Assembly (NCBI GenBank): GCA_026986085.1
Contig: JALSPE010000141.1
Coordinates: 1-7,876, forward strand
Reading direction: 5' to 3'
DNA length: 7,876 nt
Source of the DNA: Campylobacteraceae bacterium
GTDB taxonomy: Bacteria; Campylobacterota; Campylobacteria; Campylobacterales; Sulfurovaceae
In this document: piece by piece, positions 1-6,525 of the stretch
How the letters are laid out: each line of letters begins with the position of its first letter
How positions within the stretch are numbered: the first letter of the stretch is position 1
Program-made: the position numbers and the translations under genes
Notes under the pieces: generated by a model
Seen by the model: only the letters and a program-made list of their open reading frames with translations
Told to the model about the DNA's origin: nothing
Databases searched by the model: none

Positions 1-881
1 GTTATGTTTTTATCTTTTACCATTTTTAATAAAATATCTACACCTTTTGGCTCATTTTTATTGCCATGAACTAAGATAATTGAGCCACTTTTTGGTTTTT
101 CTCCTTTAGCTAACCAGCTATTTGAGCCAATTGTTACTAAGCCTAAATTATAAACAGTGTTAATACTATTTTTATCGCTTACTAGCCCTGGAAATCTAAA
201 AAATATTGATGGTGTTTCATTGCTCTCAATTAATTTTATCTCTAAATCTAATATATCTTCTTTTAAATTCTCCTTTTTAGATAGCACAAAATTCTCTTTT
301 AGTGGCACTTTTGGATGGTATATGTGTTTTGCCGTATGGTTTCCCCATGTTATATCTAATTTTTTCTCTCTTTTCCACTCTTTTAACTCTTTAAACTCTT
401 TTTGATGGCTATCTATCCACCTTTTTGTAATAAAAACAGTAACAGGAGTTGGATTTTTAAAATTATCTATTAGAGCTTTATATAGCCTATGCTCATACCC
501 CTTTTTAGATGATGGACATAAATCGGTTGTTAAATATAATCCACTTTTAAAGTGTGTTATTCCATCGTTTTGTAGTGGGTGTTTAGGGTTGCTTATAGAG
601 TATTTTAATAGTGATAGATATCTATTTGGTTTATTAAATATACCCTTACAATTTTTTCTACTTACATTTAACTCTTTAGAATTAATTATATAACTCTTTA
701 AACTATTTGCATCTACTACAAGAAGAGAGTCTATATTATCTCTTTTAAACTCTCTAATTGCTATAATATCATTATTAGTGCACTTAAATATTGGATGGTA
801 ATCCTCAATATTGGTAGCTGTTGCAAGAGTTGAGACTCCTGTTAAAAAGGTAGCTATTATATTTTTAAGTGATATTTTAAT
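1..881 (-). CDS. exported polysaccharide deacetylase (NodB-like), 3' end outside window
   Basis: An unbroken minus-strand frame of 293 codons runs off the left edge, so the C-terminus is missing. The N-terminus is a signal peptide: Lys-rich start, hydrophobic core at about residues 8-20, and a likely cleavage site after TLATA (about 22). The rest carries the ordered motifs of carbohydrate esterase family 4. Motif 1 is TTDLCPS (118-124, D120). The metal-binding motif 2 is NHTAKH (181-186, H182 and H186). Motif 3 is RFPG (229-232), and a late LVHG (270-273, H272) supplies the catalytic-histidine region. It should remove acetyl groups from an N-acetylated glycan (peptidoglycan or another polysaccharide) in the periplasm or outside; the substrate cannot be told. 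Motif 1 has D-L-C where classical members have D-D-G. There is no ATG, GTG or TTG near the 5' end. The start given is ATT, which shares one base with the pyrE stop; ATA at 873-875, with AGAGGG upstream, is the alternative. Family call firm, start uncertain. Confidence 0.82.
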   Translation of the reverse strand, partial: MKISLKNIIATFLTGVSTLATATNIEDYHPIFKCTNNDIIAIREFKRDNIDSLLVVDANSLKSYIINSKELNVSRKNCKGIFNKPNRYLSLLKYSISNPKHPLQNDGITHFKSGLYLTTDLCPSSKKGYEHRLYKALIDNFKNPTPVTVFITKRWIDSHQKEFKELKEWKREKKLDITWGNHTAKHIYHPKVPLKENFVLSKKENLKEDILDLEIKLIESNETPSIFFRFPGLVSDKNSINTVYNLGLVTIGSNSWLAKGEKPKSGSIILVHGNKNEPKGVDILLKMVKDKNI

Positions 882-1485
882 TCCCTCTACTTCCTGGTTT
901 TATAGCGATTGAACCCTCTTTGCATAGTGGGCAATCTTCTGGTTCATAAATTTCAAACTCAAAATCTGCTAACGCAAATAGTGGTTTATTAGATGGAAGG
1001 CGACAGTTGGCTTTTGCTTCGCTATTGCTGCCTTCTCTCTTGCAAAAACCTCTATTTGCAAGGGCTGCAAATGCCACTACACTTGCTCCTAACTCTTCTA
1101 TTATATCAGATGCCTCCATAGCTGAGCCACCTGTTGTTATAATATCTTCACAAATTAAAACTTTTTCATCTTTTTCAACTCTGAAGCCACGGCGTAGCTC
1201 CATTTTGCCCTCTTTTCTCTCTACAAAAATAGAACGAACCCCCAAGGCTCTAGCCAACTCATAACCTGCAATTACACCACCAAGTGCTGGAGCACAAACT
1301 GTATCTATTTTAATACCAGAGCTTTTTATCATATCTGCTAAAGCTAAAGCTAGACTCTGGGCTCTTTTGGGGTCTTCTAGCACTTTTGCACTCTGAAGAT
1401 AGTTTCTAGAGTGTTTACCACTACTTAATATAAAATGTCCACTTAAAAGTGCACCTGAGTCTTTGTAAATTTCTTCTATATTCAT
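877..1485 (-). CDS. pyrE: orotate phosphoribosyltransferase
   Basis: Catalyses orotate + PRPP to orotidine 5'-monophosphate + PPi, the fifth step of de novo UMP synthesis, in the cytoplasm. The 202-residue protein has the type I phosphoribosyltransferase PRPP loop [13 protein letters not shown] (109-121), the PALGG segment (66-70), and the mobile catalytic loop around [12 protein letters not shown] (89-100). The N-terminus ([11 protein letters not shown], 16-26) and the C-terminal CPLCKEG...AIKPGSRGN tail are typical of Campylobacterota PyrE, and the length is normal for that group. It starts 2 bases after the frr stop with no convincing Shine-Dalgarno, so translation is probably coupled to frr. 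The downstream deacetylase begins at or within a few bases of its stop. Its DNA is visibly richer in G+C than its neighbours (28 of 60 bases in 1021-1080, against 17 of 60 in 4741-4800). Confidence 0.96.
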   Translation of the reverse strand: MNIEEIYKDSGALLSGHFILSSGKHSRNYLQSAKVLEDPKRAQSLALALADMIKSSGIKIDTVCAPALGGVIAGYELARALGVRSIFVERKEGKMELRRGFRVEKDEKVLICEDIITTGGSAMEASDIIEELGASVVAFAALANRGFCKREGSNSEAKANCRLPSNKPLFALADFEFEIYEPEDCPLCKEGSIAIKPGSRGN

Positions 1486-1487
1486 AA

Positions 1488-2045
1488 TTAAACTTTTAAG
1501 ATATCAGCTTCTTTAGATTTAAGAGCCTCATCTATTTTTGCAATATGCTCATCTGTCAATTTTTGAACACTATCTTGAGCTTTTTTAGACTCATCTTCAC
1601 TTATCTCTTTATCTTTTTCTAAGCGTTTAATTTTGTTATTTGCATCTTTACGAACATTTCTAACTGCAACTTTTGCCTTTTCGCTCATAGCCTTAGCCTG
1701 TTTTACAATTTCAACTCTTTGTTCACTTGTCATTGGTGGGAAAAATAGCTTAATAAAATCACCGTCATTATTTGGATTAACACCAATATTTGCTTGTTGA
1801 ATTGCTTTTTCTATATCTGGTAAAAGCGACTTCTCCCAAGGGCTAATCGCAATTGTCGTTGCATCCATAGCTGTTACACTTGCAACTTGATTAAGAGCTG
1901 TAGGTGTTCCGTAGTAATCAACTTTAACATGATCTACTACAGATGTTGTAACTTTTCCTGTTCTTAAAGTTAAAAACTCCTTCTTCATAGAGTCTATACT
2001 CTTTTGCATATGGTCTTTTGCTTCATCTAGTATTTCATTTACCAT
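1488..2045 (-). CDS. frr: ribosome recycling factor
   Basis: With EF-G, this protein splits the post-termination ribosome so the subunits can be reused. The 185-residue product has the standard family length and pattern: an N-terminal helix ending in LRTGKV (about 27-32), then [14 protein letters not shown] at the start of the small domain, ISPWEKSLL, the hallmark [12 protein letters not shown] segment, [11 protein letters not shown], and a long charged C-terminal helical region ([30 protein letters not shown]). ATG at 2043-2045 has an AAGGA Shine-Dalgarno at 2052-2056, six bases away. It is first in the frr-pyrE-deacetylase operon. In H. pylori and C. jejuni secG lies immediately upstream; here that place is taken by a gap with a gene remnant. 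The AT-rich sequence upstream should hold the operon promoter, but no single -10 box stands out. Confidence 0.97.
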   Translation of the reverse strand: MVNEILDEAKDHMQKSIDSMKKEFLTLRTGKVTTSVVDHVKVDYYGTPTALNQVASVTAMDATTIAISPWEKSLLPDIEKAIQQANIGVNPNNDGDFIKLFFPPMTSEQRVEIVKQAKAMSEKAKVAVRNVRKDANNKIKRLEKDKEISEDESKKAQDSVQKLTDEHIAKIDEALKSKEADILKV

Positions 2046-2108
2046 AGATAATCCTTAAAATATATTTTTTACAATTTTAACTTATTTTAGGTAAATTTTG
2101 AGTTATTT

Positions 2109-2382
2109 TTAAAAATTTACAACTATATCATTAAGGAGTATCACATAACTTTCTCGCCAAATTTTAACTTATATTTTAATGCAACAGTGCCATTGCTATA
2201 CCTAATCAAGAGATATTAAAACACGGACAAAAGTTAAACTATCTCTTATTTGATACTAATCCAATTAAAAATCACTCTGGAGGCTTAAATTTATTCGAGG
2301 TAAAAAGTTTAAACCCAAATAGACGCAAGTGAATTTGCATATCCGTTTTGTTTTTAGCAACAACTTATTTGACGATAGATAA
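2109..2382 (+). pseudogene. probable decayed gene fragment, family not recognised
   Basis: The plus strand of this gap contains coding-like stretches that switch frame. The first frame, open from about 2109, reads ITFSPNFNLYFNATV at 2145-2189. The second, open from 2180 to a TGA at 2330-2332, reads AIAIPNQEILKHGQKLNYL and then LLFDTNPIKNHSGGLNLFEVKS. The third, from about 2323 to a TAA at 2380-2382, reads TQVNLHIRFVFSNNLFDDR. Alternating polar and aromatic residues in the first and third pieces faintly suggest an outer-membrane beta-barrel protein, but this is a guess. No ATG or ribosome binding site supports an intact gene, and the strand is opposite to both flanking genes. The simplest reading is the 3' part of a gene broken by at least two frameshifts. 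It could also be AT-rich noise; the middle frame is the strongest part. Confidence 0.4.
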
Positions 2383-2395
2383 AAGCTATAACTTC

Positions 2396-2417
2396 AATTA
2401 AGCCAAATTAAGCCAAA
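2396..2417. repeat. 10-bp tandem duplication over a stop codon
   Basis: ATTAAGCCAA occurs twice in direct tandem (2397-2406 and 2407-2416), with period-10 identity extending one base on each side. The right-hand copy contains the TAA stop (2408-2410, minus strand) and the last codons of the PH-like membrane protein. The left copy therefore duplicates the gene's end just outside the coding region. It looks like a recent slippage duplication with no effect on the protein. Confidence 0.85.
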
Positions 2418-2926
2418 CTTTTATCTCTTTCAATGTAATTGTCTATATCGTGTCCCATTTTGAGTGTATGTTCTATAAAATCATCTACTCCTGTTAAGTA
2501 TGATGAAAATCTCATCTTTTTTCCATCATCTGTATGCATTATATACCAATGCATAAGTTGATTATACTCAATTTTATCTATTTGATACCATCTATACTCT
2601 TTCTTGCCACTCCATGGTGTTCTATACTTTAAACCATCTTTACTATACTCTCCTTTGGTTAGGCAATACTCTAAAATAGAAGCTAAGCCACTTATCGTAA
2701 AAGATGCAATTAATATGTAAAGAGCTATATATTGAGATTTATCACTTTGAACTTGATTTTCGATTAAAACGAAAAGCATTAAAGCTACAAAAGCTAAACT
2801 ACCCAAACCTATCCAAAGAAGCCATCTTCCATAAAAAAGCTTTCCACGCTTTTTACCCATATTTATCGATTTTGCAATTATTACTCCAGCTATAATGGTT
2901 AATACAATTTTTAATAATATTTCCAT
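2408..2926 (-). CDS. three-helix membrane protein with PH-like C-terminal domain
   Basis: The 172-residue protein has three hydrophobic segments at about 3-20, 34-55 and 66-88, separated by a short basic loop (KKRGK, 25-29) and a polar loop (ENQVQSDKSQ, 56-65). A soluble tail follows. Residues about 92-156 (GEYSKDGLKYRT, YRWYQIDKIEY, WYIMHTDDGKKMRFSSYLTG, then a helix) have the strand pattern and W-x-x-I spacing of small bacterial PH domains, which often follow membrane helices in proteins of unknown role. The basic first loop predicts that the tail is cytoplasmic if the N-terminus faces outward. ATG at 2924-2926 has AAGGA at 2932-2936, five bases away. It stands apart from the operon upstream (195-base gap) and from frr downstream. 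The domain call is pattern-based and no function is claimed. Confidence 0.75.
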   Translation of the reverse strand: MEILLKIVLTIIAGVIIAKSINMGKKRGKLFYGRWLLWIGLGSLAFVALMLFVLIENQVQSDKSQYIALYILIASFTISGLASILEYCLTKGEYSKDGLKYRTPWSGKKEYRWYQIDKIEYNQLMHWYIMHTDDGKKMRFSSYLTGVDDFIEHTLKMGHDIDNYIERDKSLA

Positions 2927-3106
2927 ATTTTTCCTTTTACTTATTCCATTTTATGATATTTTATCTTAATTTTTAGGGGTAGTTGCAAATATATTACAAA
3001 TTGAAATATATTTTTTTAAAAGATTTTTTATAAAATGTATAAAAAGTGTTAAATATATAGATAAAATAGGATTAAAAGTGTATAAAAGATTTAAATTTAT
3101 TAAGCA
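2927..3106. other. AT-rich intergenic stretch
   Basis: Very AT-rich sequence with runs of A and T (for example around 3008-3030), upstream of the PH-like membrane protein and downstream of the lipoprotein gene. It should hold the promoter of the membrane protein on the minus strand, but several TAAAAT-like hexamers compete and none is convincing. No coding frame or RNA gene is visible. Confidence 0.5.
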
Positions 3107-3128
3107 AGAGTAGGCTAATTGCTACTCT
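3107..3128 (-). terminator. hairpin at the end of the lipoprotein operon
   Basis: A perfect 7-bp inverted repeat, AGAGTAG (3107-3113) and CTACTCT (3122-3128), with an 8-base loop. The stop codon of the lipoprotein gene (TAG, minus strand, 3122-3124) lies inside the stem. On the minus strand the hairpin is followed by TGCTTAATAAATTT, a broken T-tract, so it would be a weak intrinsic terminator or an mRNA-end stabilising structure. On the plus strand CTCTTTTAT follows, but no plus-strand gene ends here. Confidence 0.5.
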
Positions 3129-3589
3129 CTTTTATACTTCTTATCCCCTAGTAGTAGAGTATAGTTATCAATCAATTTATATCTCTTTTTGCTAATTTTA
3201 TCGCCAATATTTTGTCGTTTACAGATATTTGATAGTTTTGAATACTCATTTTTTTCAACTTTAAGAGGTTTTGTTATACCAGTAGAGCATCTGACAAACT
3301 TTGCACTAATTGTATCTTTTTTAATGTTATATTTAAACTCTCTTGTAATGTAATATTCTCCTAATGATTTGCCCTTGCCATCTTTAAAGTTATACCAAAT
3401 ACTACTTATTAATTTGCCATTTTTGAAAAATTGCTCTTTTTTAGTAAGCTCTTTTACTCTATTATCGCCCTTAATTTGACTCTTTGTGAACCAATTACCG
3501 TAAATATTTTTTGTTTCTGGCTTAATTGTTACGCTACTGCACCCAATTAAGAGTAAACTTACTACTAAAGTATAAAAAAAATGTTTCAT
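3122..3589 (-). CDS. small lipoprotein, possibly lipocalin-like
   Basis: The 155-residue product begins with a lipoprotein signal peptide: K2, hydrophobic 4-15, and lipobox LIGC with acylated Cys17. Ser18-Ser19 follow, so there is no Asp+2 inner-membrane retention signal; by the E. coli rule it would go to the outer membrane. After a short linker comes IYGNWFTKS (29-37), and then alternating strand-like segments (EQFFKNGKLISSIWYNF, GEYYITREFKYNI, TISAKFVRC, YTLLLGDKKYKR). A G-x-W near the start of an all-beta domain of this size resembles lipocalin-like lipoproteins, though no family is certain. Cys101 and Cys123 could form a disulfide. The AAGGAG Shine-Dalgarno (3594-3599) overlaps the stop of the upstream AsmA-like gene and only 9 bases separate the genes, so the two are co-transcribed and probably translationally coupled. 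This suggests that the proteins work together. Confidence 0.85.
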   Translation of the reverse strand: MKHFFYTLVVSLLLIGCSSVTIKPETKNIYGNWFTKSQIKGDNRVKELTKKEQFFKNGKLISSIWYNFKDGKGKSLGEYYITREFKYNIKKDTISAKFVRCSTGITKPLKVEKNEYSKLSNICKRQNIGDKISKKRYKLIDNYTLLLGDKKYKRE

Positions 3590-3598
3590 AAAACTCCT

Positions 3599-6184
3599 TT
3601 ACAATATTTTATCAAATAGAGACTTAACCTCTTTTGGAATAACCTTTTTTATCTGCTCTTTTGTCTGATTGTTCTCTTTTAACTCATTTGGTATAATTTT
3701 CTCTATATCTTTATCTATACCTAACTTTTTTATTATCTTCTTCTCTACTTTCCTCTTAACATACCCACCAAAAATCAATTTAATTTTAGGATTATTTATA
3801 TCTCCACTAACTCTAAAGCTATAATCTTGGTTTTTATAGACAATTGTTACTCTAGCATCAATAGTTTGAGATTTTGTATCTATTTTTGCATTTTGTGTAG
3901 ATATCTTAACTCTTTGAGAAGATGTATCTAAATTGAATGTAATAATATTTCTATCTATATCCCCATCAATAACAGCACTACTAAATATCTCTTTAGAGAG
4001 GTCAAAATTGGCATAGTGTTTAAGCATCTGAACAAATTTAGAGTTTAAAAATCTAGCTTCATCTAATCTTAATTTAAAGGTTCCTCTCTTGTTATCTAAA
4101 TTATAATTTAACTTTAATTTTGCAACTCCATCTAGCGATTGGTCATAATTTAACATCTTCAATATCGCAACTACACTTAAACCTGCTGTATCGACTCTTA
4201 AAGTTTGGTTATCGACCATTAGATTAATTACTCCTCCTAACTCTTTTGCAATAGCAGTAAATAGCAGTTGATTAGGAGATTGTTTAATTGTTCCTCTAAA
4301 TCTAAATGAACCATTTAACATTTGCCCAACAATAGGCTTTAATCTAGCTAAATTATCTATATTCGCACTATATTTACCATTAAAAGCTGAGTTATTAATA
4401 TTGTAACTAAATTTGCTAAAGTTAATTGCTCCTAGCGTTGTATTGGCTCTTAATACACCAGCTATTACACCTTTTTTGATAGTTGCATCTTTAAATGTTA
4501 AAGCATATTTAAATCTATCTCCCAAATTTATATCATATACTTTTTTAATTGTTAAAGTGTTTAAAGCTCCTGATGATTTTAAATTTAAAGTGCCATCTAA
4601 TTTATCTAAATTGGTAATTTTTAAATCTCCTGAAATAGTGCCACTTTCTATAAAGTTTGGCTGGTTTAAAGTATATAGAGTTTTTGAAAGTGAGATATCT
4701 TTTAAATTGGCAATTAATCTATTGGAACCATATTTAAAATTTAAATCTCCGCCTAAAGATTTTGTATTGGCTTTTAGATTTACACTACTGTTTACAATTT
4801 GAAAACTTCCTCTACTCTTTAGTTTTCCATTTAATTTTATTTTTGTAAACATTTCAAGAGCACGAAGATTGTCAAAGTTTGCGACAAAGCTCCCTTTTAC
4901 TGCATTTGTAAGTAAAGAGTATTTAACATTGTGTAAAGATAAATTTACAAAACTTGTCAATACAGAAGCTCTATTAATTGAGAGTAAACCACTCTGTAAA
5001 ATACCTTTAGAGCTAATATTGTATCTATAGCTAGGCAATTTAACCTTTAGAAGCTTTTTATTTAACTCGCCATTTGTGTTAATATTAAATGCACCATTTA
5101 AGTGTTTAATATCTTTTACATCAACAGCACCATTAATTAAACCACTTGTAACATAATAGGGCATTTTTAACATATGCAAAATTTTTACTACCGATACCTT
5201 TTTTAACCTTACTTTGGCACTATTACTGTTGTATGCAACCTTAGCCTCTCCTCCTAAAGATTTTGTAGTAGTTGTAACTTGATAAATCTTTTTTGCTAAA
5301 TTTGCATAGAATACGCCAGTGAGCGTTAATTCTCCTTGTAGATTACTCTTTAAAGTATCTTTTAACTTTGCTAAATTTGGTATAGTTAAAATATAGTAAC
5401 CTTTTGCCACTTTAAAATCTAGTGTAGTCGTAACTTTTTTCAATTTTAATTTTGCAGAAGTTGAGTTAAAATCTCCTAAAGCAATTAGATATTTTCCATC
5501 AACTTTAGCTTGAATGTTAGATATAAACTTCTCATCTTTAGGGATTTTCAGACCATATTTTCTAAATATATAGCCTCTATTATAGACTCCATTAAGAACT
5601 TTTATATCTGCTTCTCCTTTTGGATTACTCATATCTAATTTTGCCAAATTTGCATTTACAAATAGTAATCCATCTACAATAGCTCCCTGATTTAAAAGTG
5701 CAAAAATTTTAGCAATTTGTGCACTTTTAATATTAGCAACAATCTCTTGAGGTTTGCTATCCTTTACGATAAACTTATAGTTTAAATCTGAGCCAAAAGC
5801 ACTACCACTACCATTTACGCCAATATCTTTTGCACCACCAACAGCTTGACCTGTTATATCTAAATCGACTCTAATATCTCTATTATCAACATTTACGCTA
5901 AGTGCATTGGCTCTATACTCTAAATCAAACTTTTTACCAAAATAGTCAATATCGCCTTTAATATTGGCTTTAATTCCATTATCGCTCTTTAAATTTGCAT
6001 CTATATAGCCATATTTACTATCTAACTTTGTTATAATAATTTTTGGTTTTTTAATCTTTTTATTAATATAGCTATTTGCTATTGGTTTAAGAACCCTGTT
6101 GCTACCAAATGGGGTAAATAAAATTACAGCAATTGCAACAACAATCGCCAATATTGGTAGTAAAATATAAATTAACCTCTTCAC
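3599..6184 (-). CDS. AsmA/YdbH-like repeat protein, periplasmic, inner-membrane anchored
   Basis: The 861-residue protein has one N-terminal membrane anchor (about 4-24, followed by TPFGSNR) and a long beta-rich periplasmic body, the architecture of AsmA-like bridge proteins thought to carry lipids between the membranes. The body is built from about four diverged repeats of about 170 residues. Marker segments are AFGSDLNYKF (129-138), KSLGGEAKVAY (308-318), KSLGGDLNFKY (475-485) and KELGGVINLMV (647-657). Each is followed by a K/T-I/L-LxxLN-like helix and a GxLxG-type strand. A second marker recurs at 271-290, 440-459 and 612-631 (LxxLK/E...LNG-x-L-x-x-x-G). The C-terminus is a Lys-rich amphipathic tail (KRKVEKKIIKKLGID, 810-824, and on to 861). 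Length is close to E. coli YdbH (879). The start is GTG (6182-6184), supported by AAGGAG at 6191-6196, seven bases before it. The lipoprotein gene follows after 9 bases. Class assignment by architecture is good; lipid cargo unknown. Confidence 0.8.
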   Translation of the reverse strand: MKRLIYILLPILAIVVAIAVILFTPFGSNRVLKPIANSYINKKIKKPKIIITKLDSKYGYIDANLKSDNGIKANIKGDIDYFGKKFDLEYRANALSVNVDNRDIRVDLDITGQAVGGAKDIGVNGSGSAFGSDLNYKFIVKDSKPQEIVANIKSAQIAKIFALLNQGAIVDGLLFVNANLAKLDMSNPKGEADIKVLNGVYNRGYIFRKYGLKIPKDEKFISNIQAKVDGKYLIALGDFNSTSAKLKLKKVTTTLDFKVAKGYYILTIPNLAKLKDTLKSNLQGELTLTGVFYANLAKKIYQVTTTTKSLGGEAKVAYNSNSAKVRLKKVSVVKILHMLKMPYYVTSGLINGAVDVKDIKHLNGAFNINTNGELNKKLLKVKLPSYRYNISSKGILQSGLLSINRASVLTSFVNLSLHNVKYSLLTNAVKGSFVANFDNLRALEMFTKIKLNGKLKSRGSFQIVNSSVNLKANTKSLGGDLNFKYGSNRLIANLKDISLSKTLYTLNQPNFIESGTISGDLKITNLDKLDGTLNLKSSGALNTLTIKKVYDINLGDRFKYALTFKDATIKKGVIAGVLRANTTLGAINFSKFSYNINNSAFNGKYSANIDNLARLKPIVGQMLNGSFRFRGTIKQSPNQLLFTAIAKELGGVINLMVDNQTLRVDTAGLSVVAILKMLNYDQSLDGVAKLKLNYNLDNKRGTFKLRLDEARFLNSKFVQMLKHYANFDLSKEIFSSAVIDGDIDRNIITFNLDTSSQRVKISTQNAKIDTKSQTIDARVTIVYKNQDYSFRVSGDINNPKIKLIFGGYVKRKVEKKIIKKLGIDKDIEKIIPNELKENNQTKEQIKKVIPKEVKSLFDKIL

Positions 6185-6203
6185 TATACTCTCCTTGAGT
6201 GAA

Positions 6204-6209
6204 ATTATA
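6204..6209 (-). promoter_or_regulatory. candidate -10 box before the AsmA-like gene
   Basis: A perfect TATAAT on the minus strand lies in the 38-base gap between the DUF309 stop and the GTG start. There is no matching -35, as is usual in Campylobacterota. Transcription from it would begin almost at the Shine-Dalgarno, leaving a very short leader, so it may be a weak internal promoter or chance. Readthrough from the bioC-like promoter is equally possible. Confidence 0.3.
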
Positions 6210-6222
6210 ACATCTAAACGCT

Positions 6223-6525
6223 CTAAAGTAGGTATTCTACAGCAAAATTATCTACAAATTTTTTTAACTCTAAAAGCTCTTTATTGTTGTTATCTTTTAA
6301 CAAAATCATAAATTTAAGATATGTTTTCCACACCTTTATAGAGCTCTGCTCTCTACCTCTTTTTTTTAACTCAAAAGCAACAGCTGCATTAATAAACCCC
6401 TTTATAATCAATATATGCTTACTCTTATCTTTTCGTCTAGGGAACCAAAACTCCTCTAAAACCTCGTGTGCTTCGTAAAATTTATGTTCTAAAATTAATC
6501 TCTTATACTCTTGAATTTTTAACAT
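6223..6525 (-). CDS. DUF309 family protein
   Basis: A 100-residue, all-helical, probably cytoplasmic protein. It carries the DUF309 signature: FYEAHEVLEEFW (16-27), with the conserved H20, E21 and E24-E25, and then the second motif IKGFINAAVAFELKKRG (41-57). Members are small acidic-residue-rich helical proteins of unknown biochemical role. The length is normal for the shorter members. Its ATG (6523-6525) lies inside the end of the bioC-like gene: the two genes overlap by 7 bases in the form ATGTTAA, so translation is coupled. The next gene starts 38 bases downstream. No function is assigned beyond the family. Confidence 0.88.
   Translation of the reverse strand: MLKIQEYKRLILEHKFYEAHEVLEEFWFPRRKDKSKHILIIKGFINAAVAFELKKRGREQSSIKVWKTYLKFMILLKDNNNKELLELKKFVDNFAVEYLL

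Noticed and set aside
157..405. Plus-strand open frame of 82 codons
   Set aside because: It lies antisense to the well-supported deacetylase, has a Phe/Ser-rich composition typical of the reverse of Lys/Glu-rich coding DNA, and no ribosome binding site.
1007..1264. Plus-strand open frame antisense to pyrE
   Set aside because: pyrE is certain on the other strand, and the frame has no motif or start signal.
2704..2895. Plus-strand 63-codon frame opposite the PH-like membrane protein
   Set aside because: The minus-strand gene has a good ribosome binding site and a coherent topology; this frame does not.
3008..3060. T-run followed by TATAAA on the plus strand, resembling a Campylobacterota promoter
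   Set aside because: No plus-strand gene or structured RNA follows before the antisense of the lipoprotein gene; AT-rich sequence produces such matches by chance.
4413..4802. Plus-strand open frame of 129 codons antisense to the AsmA-like gene
   Set aside because: Hydrophobic, Leu/Phe/Ser-rich shadow of the repeat protein; no Shine-Dalgarno and no recognisable family.
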